Origin: Acetofilamentum sp.
GTDB lineage: Bacteria > Bacteroidota > Bacteroidia > Bacteroidales > DTU049
Assembly (NCBI GenBank): GCA_020720525.1
Contig: DYON01000158.1
Span: forward strand, 1 to 6,330
Length of the DNA: 6,330 nucleotides
Direction of reading: 5' to 3'
Shown here: positions 1-6,301 of the stretch, one piece after another
Layout of the letters: each line of letters opens with the position of its first letter
How positions within the stretch are numbered: the stretch's first letter is position 1
Position numbers and translations under genes: made by a program
The notes under the pieces: generated by a model
The model's database searches: none
The model's input: the letters and a program-made list of their open reading frames with translations, nothing else
What the model was told of the DNA's origin: nothing

Positions 1-66
1 GGTGTTGATATTGAAATAATTATCAAATCAACAGGATTAACAAAGGAGCAAATTGCGGAACTTTAA
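1..66 (+). CDS. C-terminal fragment of a probable Rpn/PD-(D/E)XK nuclease family transposase (5' end outside window)
   Basis: Frame 1 is open from the left edge to a TAA at 64-66 and encodes 21 residues. They read GVDIEIIIKSTG then LTKEQIAEL. The pattern 'G(h)xxEhIxKxTGLTxEQIxxL' is the usual tail of Rpn-type recombination-promoting nucleases, also annotated as PD-(D/E)XK nuclease family transposases, in which a small helix-turn-helix-like segment closes the protein. The catalytic domain lies outside the window, so activity and completeness cannot be judged. Such genes are often multicopy in Bacteroidetes. The assignment rests only on this short tail as I remember the family. Another protein ending in a similar two-helix motif is possible. 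Confidence 0.55.
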   Translation, partial: GVDIEIIIKSTGLTKEQIAEL

Positions 67-75
67 ACGTAAAGT

Positions 76-87
76 TGTAAATTTACA
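76..87. repeat. 12-bp perfect palindrome TGTAAATTTACA
   Basis: TGTAAATTTACA equals its own reverse complement. It lies 10 bp after the stop of the upstream gene and about 100 bp before the gmd start. It could be an operator half-site pair or chance in AT-rich DNA. No T-tract follows, so it does not look like an intrinsic terminator. Its right arm overlaps the longer inverted repeat at 83-145, so the two cannot form at once in RNA. Confidence 0.4.
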
Positions 88-145
88 TCAATGTAAGCAA
101 GAAAAACAACAACAACCTTGTGAGACTTGACCTGTATTGATGTAG
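83..145. repeat. Inverted repeat in the gmd leader (arms 83-95 and 133-145)
   Basis: TACATCAAT (84-92) is the exact reverse complement of ATTGATGTA (136-144). Allowing G-U pairs, the RNA stem extends to 13 bp (83-95 with 133-145), enclosing a 37-nt loop. The left arm can instead fold locally as TTACAT-CA-ATGTAA (83-96) or join the palindrome at 76-87. The structure ends about 40 nt before the gmd ATG. It may be a leader element or a remnant of a mobile repeat. No known riboswitch or attenuator is recognised. Confidence 0.35.
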
Positions 146-184
146 TAAACGTTGAATTTTGTGGACGAAAAAGAGAGAAATGAT

Positions 185-1243
185 ATGAAAAAAGCACTTA
201 TTACAGGGATTACCGGCCAAGATGGTGCCTATTTGACCAAACATCTATTGACGTTGGGATATCAAGTTTTTGGCACTTTTCGGCGCACTTCGTCCGAGAA
301 TTTTTGGCGTCTTGAGGAACTCAACATTCGCAATCATCCCGATTTGATGCTTATTGAATTCGATTTGACCGATCAATCGAATTGCATCCGCATTGTGTCG
401 GAAGTGATGCCCGACGAGGTTTACAATCTCGCCGCTCAAAGTTTTGTTGCCGTCTCATTTAGTCAGCCAGTTACAACAGCCTCAGTTACAGGTTTGGGAG
501 CTTTGCATTTGCTTGAGGCAATACGAATAGTGAACCCCAAAATAAAGTATTATCAAGCATCAACATCTGAGATGTTCGGCAAAGTACACGAATCGCCACA
601 AACCGAAAGCACTTTTTTTCATCCACGCAGTCCATATGGTGTAGCCAAGTTGTTCGCACATTGGTCAACCATCAATTATCGCGAATCGTATGGAATTTTT
701 GGTGTGTCGGGTATTCTGTTCAACCACGAGTCGCCGCTTCGCGGAAAAGAATTTGTTACACGCAAAATTAGCGACGCGGTTGCACGTATTGGAATTAGCA
801 AACTCGATATTCTTGAGCTTGGAAATCTCGATGCACGTCGCGATTGGGGCTATGCCGAAGAATACGTGGTTGCCATGCACCTCATGATGCAGCATCCAAC
901 ACCCGAAACCTTTGTAGTTGCAACCAATCGCACCGAGTCGGTTCGTAATTTTGTTTCAATGGCTTTCAAAGCTATTGGAACTCAAATTGAATGGAAAGGC
1001 AGTGGCGAAAACGAAACCGGGCACGATGCAGCAAATGGTCAATTGAGAGTAAAAATCAATCCAGCATTTTACCGACCAGCCGAAGTTGACCACCTCACAG
1101 GCAATTCATCCCGGGCCGAGTCGTTGCTTGGCTGGAAAGCCAAAACAAATTTGGAACAGCTTTGCAAAATGATGGTAACAGAAGATATCCGAAGAAATGA
1201 AACAGCACTCAGGGCAGGAATTACCTCGGGCATCAGCTTCTGA
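185..1243 (+). CDS. gmd: GDP-mannose 4,6-dehydratase
   Basis: This cytoplasmic extended SDR enzyme uses NADP(H) to convert GDP-D-mannose to GDP-4-keto-6-deoxy-D-mannose, the branch point to GDP-L-fucose, GDP-D-rhamnose and relatives. From the ATG at 185 it has 352 residues. The Rossmann motif GITGQDG is at 8-14, and the RR...SS NADP-phosphate loop is at 33-37. NLAAQSF is at 81-87. The catalytic set is T127 and E129 in STSEMFG, with Y151 and K155 in SPYGVAK. The substrate-loop signature LFNHESPLRG is at 178-187, DARRDWG at 216-222, and KINPAFYRPAEVD at 290-302. The WRLEEL segment and SPLRG recall the Gmd of the Pseudomonas A-band D-rhamnose pathway rather than the longer fucose-type Gmd. An in-frame TTG at 152 would add 11 residues, but the ATG gives the family's normal N-terminus (MKKALITG). 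The last ~10 residues overlap the next gene and look like an unconserved tail. Confidence 0.95.
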   Translation: MKKALITGITGQDGAYLTKHLLTLGYQVFGTFRRTSSENFWRLEELNIRNHPDLMLIEFDLTDQSNCIRIVSEVMPDEVYNLAAQSFVAVSFSQPVTTASVTGLGALHLLEAIRIVNPKIKYYQASTSEMFGKVHESPQTESTFFHPRSPYGVAKLFAHWSTINYRESYGIFGVSGILFNHESPLRGKEFVTRKISDAVARIGISKLDILELGNLDARRDWGYAEEYVVAMHLMMQHPTPETFVVATNRTESVRNFVSMAFKAIGTQIEWKGSGENETGHDAANGQLRVKINPAFYRPAEVDHLTGNSSRAESLLGWKAKTNLEQLCKMMVTEDIRRNETALRAGITSGISF

Positions 1244-2126
1244 TAAAGTTCTGATTACCGGAATCGACGGCTTCACAGGCAAGCATATAGAGAATAAACT
1301 AAAAGCGCTCGGATTCGATGTGTACGGAACTGTGATTGCCGATTCTCAAAATCCAAAGCATTTTGTTTGCGACATACGCAATAGTGCCAATACTGATGCA
1401 ATATTCCGATTGATTCAACCCAACTATATTGTTCACCTTGCAGCAATTTCTTTTGCTGGCGAAACAAATACTTCGCTTATACATGATGTGAATGTAATTG
1501 GCACACAAAACTTATTGAATTCGGTTTGCAATGCAGAAATAAATCCTCTAAAAATCATCATTGCAAGCAGTGCTACTGTTTATGGCAATCAAGACGCATC
1601 GGTTCTCGATGAATCGATGACCCCAAAACCAGTGAACGAATACGGCAAGAGCAAGCTCGAAACCGAAATCATTGCTTCTACATTCTTCGATAAGCTCAAT
1701 ATTGTAGTTGTACGACCATTCAACTACACTGGCCCTGGACAAAACGAACCCTTCTTGATTCCGAAAATTGTGAATCATTTTCGCAACAAAAAGAAAGTGA
1801 TTGAACTAGGAAACATTGATGTGGCTCGCGAATTCAACCATGTTGACGATGTTTGCAATGTTTATGCAAAGCTGCTATCGAGTGTCGCAAAAAGTACTGT
1901 TGTTAATGTATGTTCGAGCCATGAAGTTTTTCTGAATGATATTATTACCATTTTGAATAAAATGGTCAGATACGAAATTGAAATCAAAATAAATCCAGCT
2001 TTTGTTCGCAAAAACGAAATTTCAATTTTAAAAGGAAGCAACAAACTTCTCAACACCTACATTACATACAGCTTCGAAAAGGGAATTGAAGACACTTTGC
2101 GCGAAATGTATTTCTTCAAAAGTTGA
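1197..2126 (+). CDS. rmd: Probable GDP-4-keto-6-deoxy-D-mannose reductase (GDP-D-rhamnose forming), NAD-dependent epimerase/dehydratase family
   Basis: This 309-residue extended SDR protein probably reduces the Gmd product at C4, giving GDP-D-rhamnose; GDP-6-deoxy-D-talose is the main alternative. The nucleotide-binding motif TGIDGFTG is at 21-28, HLAAISFAG at 80-88, SSATVYG at 124-130, and the catalytic Y149-x3-K153 in EYGKSK. RPFNYTGPGQ at 173-182 and LGNIDVAREFNHVDDV at 204-219 are hallmarks of Rmd as opposed to fucose synthase (WcaG). The region around KINPAFVRKNEISILKGS (264-281) matches the substrate-binding tail. The start overlaps gmd by 47 bp; 1197 is the only ATG upstream of the Rossmann motif, which suggests translational coupling. 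About 15 unconserved residues precede the fold. The C-terminus lacks the usual 'GWKP' element after the GS-x-KL motif, so it is somewhat divergent. The position after gmd strongly supports the role, but C4 stereochemistry cannot be read from sequence. Confidence 0.82.
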   Translation: MKQHSGQELPRASASDKVLITGIDGFTGKHIENKLKALGFDVYGTVIADSQNPKHFVCDIRNSANTDAIFRLIQPNYIVHLAAISFAGETNTSLIHDVNVIGTQNLLNSVCNAEINPLKIIIASSATVYGNQDASVLDESMTPKPVNEYGKSKLETEIIASTFFDKLNIVVVRPFNYTGPGQNEPFLIPKIVNHFRNKKKVIELGNIDVAREFNHVDDVCNVYAKLLSSVAKSTVVNVCSSHEVFLNDIITILNKMVRYEIEIKINPAFVRKNEISILKGSNKLLNTYITYSFEKGIEDTLREMYFFKS

Positions 2127-2132
2127 TTCATC

Positions 2133-2146
2133 ACTAAATATTTAGT
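2133..2146. repeat. 14-bp perfect palindrome just downstream of rmd
   Basis: ACTAAATATTTAGT is perfectly self-complementary and starts 6 bp after the rmd stop. As RNA it forms a short A/U stem followed by the moderately U-rich TTACTTTATAAATTT. It may be a weak terminator for the gmd-rmd unit, though the lack of G-C pairs makes this uncertain; a protein-binding dyad or chance are alternatives. Confidence 0.35.
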
Positions 2147-2159
2147 TACTTTATAAATT

Positions 2160-2420
2160 TCTATTTGCGATCCAATTCTTTTGCCAACCGCAGAAAACAC
2201 AAGAGTTTTGCTCAGAGGTGCGCAGAGGGAATGTTTTTTGATTCAACATCGCCAATAGTTGTTGCGCATCTTCTCGCAGATGCAGGCAAAGAATCTTTCG
2301 TCAGTATGACGCGTAACCAATTGATTTTCTACACAAGCCATTTATCACGAACAAATTTATACAGCACGCTTGGGGAGACGCGCACTTACTTTCTGGTTTG
2401 GTTGATAATGATGGCTTGAG
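2160..2420. repeat. Gene-free stretch resembling a dispersed intergenic repeat
   Basis: No convincing gene lies between the converging units. This stretch is visibly different from its AT-rich flanks. It carries CAGAGG twice at 10-bp spacing (2213-2218, 2223-2228) in a 'CGCAGAG'-type context, a hairpin GCATCT/AGATGC with a 6-nt loop (2266-2283), and the phrase CTTTCGTCAGTATGACG (2296-2312). Similar wording recurs, from memory, in intergenic repeats of Bacteroidetes and related genomes. An 84-codon open frame from a TTG at 2165 runs through it, but its translation has no protein-like organisation. The repeat status cannot be shown from one copy. Confidence 0.35.
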
Positions 2421-2453
2421 TTTAGATATTTTTTTAATGTCGGTGGAAAGAAA

Positions 2454-2473
2454 ATTCTATTTTTAAACAGAAT
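2454..2473 (-). terminator. Candidate intrinsic terminator of the minus-strand operon
   Basis: Read on the minus strand directly after the TAG at 2476-2474, ATTCTGTT pairs with AATAGAAT (8 bp including one G-U) around a TAAA loop, followed by TTTCTTT. On the plus strand the G-U becomes an A-C mismatch, so it points toward ending minus-strand transcription. The stem has only one G-C pair, so its strength is uncertain. Confidence 0.42.
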
Positions 2474-2887
2474 CTAAATAATGCTTCTTGCAAGCAAGTC
2501 TTTCACTTCTTGGCGTTTTGTCTTCGAAGGAATACTAGCTGATTTACGCATTCCACTGCGTTTGCGAAAATAGAAACCTCCGAAAATCCACCAGCCAACT
2601 TTCACATTCAAAATGTCGAGCATTTTCACGTAATATGTGTTTTCGTCGGGCATAGCTTGCGACAAATAATCGTAGGCTTCGGCTTCTTTGCCTTCGTCGA
2701 TCATTTGTTTTGCATTGTTGAACACTTCTTTACCATTGAATTTTATTTCGTCGCCTCCCAAAAAATTGGTAGAACTAAATGGAATGGTAAAAAAAACATC
2801 TTCAAAAAGAACAATTGCCGATTTGCTAATAGTGCCAGTTCGTAATCCTTCGTTGATGTCCGATTTCAAAACGTATATTGCTTTCAT
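2474..2887 (-). CDS. Hypothetical protein, 137 aa, downstream of the T9SS-exported protein
   Basis: I do not recognise a family. The ATG at 2887 lies 3 bp after the stop of the large secreted protein gene, so the two are almost certainly co-transcribed. The protein has no signal peptide and no clear transmembrane helix. Residues 1-50 look like alternating beta strands (MKAIYVLKSDINEG, then AIVLFEDVFFTIPF at 24-37). Residues 51-91 look helical and acidic (VFNNAKQMIDEGKEAEAYDYL, 55-75), somewhat like one helical repeat. Residues 97-107 form a short aromatic and glycine-rich patch (VGWWIFGGFYF), and the tail from 108 is strongly basic (RKRSGMRKS...KTKRQ). The basic tail could bind nucleic acid or an acidic partner, but that is only inference. 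Codon use and composition look like those of the neighbours. A hairpin follows its stop. Confidence 0.72.
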   Translation of the reverse strand: MKAIYVLKSDINEGLRTGTISKSAIVLFEDVFFTIPFSSTNFLGGDEIKFNGKEVFNNAKQMIDEGKEAEAYDYLSQAMPDENTYYVKMLDILNVKVGWWIFGGFYFRKRSGMRKSASIPSKTKRQEVKDLLARSII

Positions 2888-2890
2888 TGG

Positions 2891-5800
2891 TTATTGGTTT
2901 CTATACAAATGTACTGTTCCTGTGAGTGTTCGTTTTCTTATTCCTGCGAGACGCATCTCGTACACATCGCAAACATAAAAATAAACGCCTTCGGCACATT
3001 CGAGCGAATTGGACTGATTCCGACCATCCCAGAGAATATCAGGGTTTTGGGTTTGAAAAACTTCAAGTCCCCAGCGATTAAATATAGTGAGGTCGATGCG
3101 TTCAACAAAATCGTATGGAAAAGGAATAAAATAATCGTTGATTCCGTCGCCATTTGGAGTAAAAACATTGGGGAGCTCATACAAATCGCATTCATCTATG
3201 TCGATGCAAACAATATTGGAAAATTCGCTGTAATTGCCCACTGTATCGAACGCTACAACTGCAAAACAACCAGCCACCGAAGTCTCACCATTGTAAAGAT
3301 AGAATGTATCGGCACCATTTCCGATACTATCGAGATAGGTGAATTCGCCGTCGGGCATGAGAGAGTAATATATAATGTATCCACCAACATCGTAATCGGC
3401 ACATTGAGTTGCCGGATTTGTCCATGTAAGCAAATCGGAAACATCGTTGCAATTCACTTCAACATTGAGAACAACAGGGCATGGAGGCACAATATCTTGT
3501 GGTCGAGCACATAATTCCTGCGAAAAATTGCGAAGAGGAAATTTAAATCCAGTAAGCGAATACGACCCAATGGTTTCTACTTTATAGCAATATTCGACAC
3601 CATTAATTAATCCTGTATCGAGAAATTGCTTGTTGAACGAAAGACCAATGGAATCGAAAACGAGGGTTGCAGGATTGTATCGATACACAACAGTGCTATC
3701 GTTGTTCCATGGAACATTATAATCCCATTCGAGCAACAACGATTGATCGGTAGGTAGAATATTCAAGAAAACCGAAGAAGCAAAAAACGACGATGAAAAC
3801 ACACTGTAACTGCTTCCACCATTGGCATAAAGCAAGTCGATGCGATAATGCCACGAACTAGCAACTGTATTAATACCATTATCGAATAAGGTTGTATCGT
3901 TAAGCCCGGCGTTGGATGCAACAAAATTATAGGTTGAGCCAGTAAATCCATTTGAGCGATAAATATCGTAGCGAAACGGACCAGTATAAACAAGCGTATC
4001 GAAATCGTTGGGTTTCGACCAAGCAACAAACATGGTTCCTGCCGCCGTCGAAGTAGTTGTTACACTCACATTGGTAATTACCGGCTCATCGTCCGACAGT
4101 TGAATGCATGCTTCGTTCGAAGCCTGACTTTCGGAGCCATTCAAGAACCAAGCAGTAACGATATAACAATAAATATTTCCATGAGGAAGCCCTAATCCGT
4201 TGTTGGTATCGGTAAAAGTTGTATCGTTAATACTTGTGAGAGTTGCAATTTTTGAATATCCAGTATAAGCAGGAACACCAGTTTCGCAACCCGAAGGCAC
4301 ATAGCCACTCGAATCAGCTTTGCGATAAACAAAATAGCCATTGGCTTGCGTACAAATTTCTTTATTCCATTGCAAAAAAGCGTAATCGCCAGCAGGCGAA
4401 GCAGTTAAATTTTCGGGAGCAGGAGCAATAACAGTAATATCAACAGTTTCTTGCGCTGGAGTTTTATCAGAAATCTTGTAAATATTCACATTGTCGATTC
4501 CCCAATGGTCGTAATAAATGCCAGTTGATTCAAATTGCTTCCAACGAAAACGCGTTGCAGTAGAAATAGCCCCTTCGGGAACCACAACCGAATAATTGTT
4601 CCAATTGATTAAATTGGGCACATGTCCACCTTCGCCAGTTGAAAGATTTGGATCCCAATATGCCATTGTAATCCAAGGTCCATTCAATCCATTAAGGCTG
4701 TATTGAAGATAGATTCCTTCGTCGGGCTCGTCGGGTCCTTCGCAGTTGGTTCCCGGATTTCCGGTATGTTCGGCCAAACGCAGGTCGAAAACCATCATAT
4801 AATTGCCTGCCGAAACATCGAGAACTGGAGTTGCCACAAATCGAGGAGCAGAACTATCGGCTCCAAACCAAAGATAGTTCGAATTGTCCCAACCAGGATC
4901 GCAAGGTTGGCCAATAATAGCATGCACATTGGTATAGAAAGGCGAAACACTGGTTTCGAAGTCGTAAGTACAATCGCAGTTGCTCAAACTATCTTCGAGA
5001 TTTGCTTTAAACAGCATTTGATATGACTCGGGGCGCACATGGTCGCAAGAAACATTCCAGTCGAAAATTGAATAAACACTGTATTGATTGCGAATTGGCT
5101 GAGGAAAAGTAGCTGCACTTGTGGCAAGCTGCAACGGTTCGCCACTAGCAGTAAGCGAAATGGTATCGACACCTGTATAAGTGGCACGCACTGTATCGTG
5201 AAGTACAGAACCAGCAAGCACACAAGTATCGTCGAATACTTCGAAAATGGGAGATTGAGGCGAGCAATCAATCACATTAACTAGAACATCGCGCATAATA
5301 GAACCAATAAAAACTCCATTTCTGTACTTTTCGACACGAACTGCATAATTATAAAAACCTTTGTCGATGGGCGAATCCCAAAGCAACCAACCAGTGTTTA
5401 CATCGACTGAAAAAGCAGATGAAGTAGTTGGATAGGTATAATTTGGAATTGCAGCTCCAGCTACGCCACGACAAGGCACAACAAAATATCTCAGATCATC
5501 GCCAGCAGCATCGAATGCGGAAAAGTTGATCGATTCGTCTTGCCCCCGACAAACATTGAGGCGTGGTTCTTCCATAAACACAGGCGATTTAATTCCAGAA
5601 AGAAAAGGGCTCACCACCAACGATGCCTCAACATAAATATCGGTTGTAAGCGAATTGGGCACATTCAATACATTAAGACTACGCACTTTGTAGGTCACAT
5701 ACATCGTAAAAGTTGAAGGACCCGAATAAGTATGTGTACCTGAATATGTAACTCTTTTTAGCTCGCCAGGCAAATCGGTAACCGACGAAACTGTCAAAAA

Positions 5801-5998
5801 TGAACTGGTATTATCGCCCCAGTACAAAACAATTTGAGGGTCGATGGGACTGGGATCGTAGAGATAAAAAATAACATTGGCTCTATAAGAAAGCTGCGTT
5901 ACATTTTCGTAAGTAATCTCCAACGATTTTACATTCATGGCAAATACACCATGAACCGATAAAAGCAATACAATTAAAAGTGTTAGTCGTTTTTTCAT
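2891..5998 (-). CDS. Large secreted multidomain protein with a T9SS type B (gliding motility-associated) C-terminal domain
   Basis: This 1,035-residue protein is predicted to cross the inner membrane by Sec and the outer membrane by T9SS. From the ATG at 5998, the signal peptide is residues 1-20 (MKKRL, hydrophobic core, VFA). An upstream ATG at 6013 would add MFNQT; MKKR is the more typical start. Domains: a PKD-like beta sandwich ~22-130 (YWGDN, HTYSG); a cadherin-like domain ~137-245 (AFDAAGDDLRYF, VDVNTGWLLWDSP); a further beta domain from 247 whose last strand seems to be ~514-526 (ETVDITVIAPAP); between them a jelly-roll domain ~344-508 resembling reelin repeats (EGIYLQYS, TRFRWKQ, HWGIDNV); and four fibronectin type III-like domains ~525-636, 638-740, 740-833 and 837-933. 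The sorting domain at 940-1035 has PNVFTPNGDGIND (943-955), FNRWG (973-977), WDGRN (990-994) and EGVYFY. Many paired cysteines suit an exported protein. No catalytic domain is seen; adhesion or a structural role is inferred. Confidence 0.9.
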   Translation of the reverse strand: MKKRLTLLIVLLLSVHGVFAMNVKSLEITYENVTQLSYRANVIFYLYDPSPIDPQIVLYWGDNTSSFLTVSSVTDLPGELKRVTYSGTHTYSGPSTFTMYVTYKVRSLNVLNVPNSLTTDIYVEASLVVSPFLSGIKSPVFMEEPRLNVCRGQDESINFSAFDAAGDDLRYFVVPCRGVAGAAIPNYTYPTTSSAFSVDVNTGWLLWDSPIDKGFYNYAVRVEKYRNGVFIGSIMRDVLVNVIDCSPQSPIFEVFDDTCVLAGSVLHDTVRATYTGVDTISLTASGEPLQLATSAATFPQPIRNQYSVYSIFDWNVSCDHVRPESYQMLFKANLEDSLSNCDCTYDFETSVSPFYTNVHAIIGQPCDPGWDNSNYLWFGADSSAPRFVATPVLDVSAGNYMMVFDLRLAEHTGNPGTNCEGPDEPDEGIYLQYSLNGLNGPWITMAYWDPNLSTGEGGHVPNLINWNNYSVVVPEGAISTATRFRWKQFESTGIYYDHWGIDNVNIYKISDKTPAQETVDITVIAPAPENLTASPAGDYAFLQWNKEICTQANGYFVYRKADSSGYVPSGCETGVPAYTGYSKIATLTSINDTTFTDTNNGLGLPHGNIYCYIVTAWFLNGSESQASNEACIQLSDDEPVITNVSVTTTSTAAGTMFVAWSKPNDFDTLVYTGPFRYDIYRSNGFTGSTYNFVASNAGLNDTTLFDNGINTVASSWHYRIDLLYANGGSSYSVFSSSFFASSVFLNILPTDQSLLLEWDYNVPWNNDSTVVYRYNPATLVFDSIGLSFNKQFLDTGLINGVEYCYKVETIGSYSLTGFKFPLRNFSQELCARPQDIVPPCPVVLNVEVNCNDVSDLLTWTNPATQCADYDVGGYIIYYSLMPDGEFTYLDSIGNGADTFYLYNGETSVAGCFAVVAFDTVGNYSEFSNIVCIDIDECDLYELPNVFTPNGDGINDYFIPFPYDFVERIDLTIFNRWGLEVFQTQNPDILWDGRNQSNSLECAEGVYFYVCDVYEMRLAGIRKRTLTGTVHLYRNQ

Positions 5999-6077
5999 TG
6001 TTTGGTTAAACATCGCTGCAAATAATTACCAACGTAAAAGTACAATAAAAATTTCATTTGCGATAAGTCGAACAGAT

Positions 6078-6100
6078 AAATATTGATGAATCATCTATTT
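6078..6100. repeat. Interrupted dyad upstream of the T9SS protein gene
   Basis: GATGA-A-TCATC (6085-6095) is an 11-bp dyad around a single central base. It is flanked by AAATA (6078-6082) and its complement TATTT (6096-6100), offset by two unpaired T residues. It lies about 80 bp upstream of the chosen start codon at 5998, a reasonable place for an operator or a 5'-leader hairpin. Function is unproven and AT-rich DNA makes chance dyads common. Confidence 0.3.
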
Positions 6101-6301
6101 TTATTCAAAAATGAGAAATATTTTCTACGATGAAGTTCATTTCAATAAGCAATTATATTCTTTTTATTCTGCAAAATTATCGTCCAGCATCAATTTCGCA
6201 TTCTCATAATCGGATTCAATTATGTCTTGCAAAATAATTGAAAAGTTTAACAATTATCTGAAACACAAATAGCATCACATATTGGGTTGTTTTTTTTATC
6301 A

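Noticed and set aside
1..66. Complete small gene at the left edge
   Set aside because: There is no start codon with a leader in the window and the sequence matches a C-terminal tail, so it is a truncated view of a longer gene.
152..184. Upstream TTG start for gmd adding 11 residues
   Set aside because: The added residues are charged and unlike the family, whose N-terminus begins a few residues before the GITGQDG motif; the ATG at 185 fits.
2165..2419. 84-codon plus-strand open frame between the converging operons
   Set aside because: It needs a TTG start, its translation lacks domain-like organisation, and the underlying DNA looks like a non-coding repeat with hairpins and doublets.
2894..3514. 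206-codon plus-strand open frame
   Set aside because: It lies entirely antisense to the strongly supported T9SS sorting domain and last fibronectin-like domain and has no recognisable motif; it is a shadow of that gene.
5999..6013. Earlier ATG at 6013 for the large secreted protein
   Set aside because: It would put MFNQT before a normal MKKR signal-peptide start. It is not excluded, but the ATG at 5998 is the more typical choice.
6172..6179. TAATTTTG on the minus strand as a Bacteroidetes -7 promoter element
   Set aside because: No TTG is found at the required spacing of about 19 bp upstream, and an isolated TAnnTTTG match is common in AT-rich DNA.
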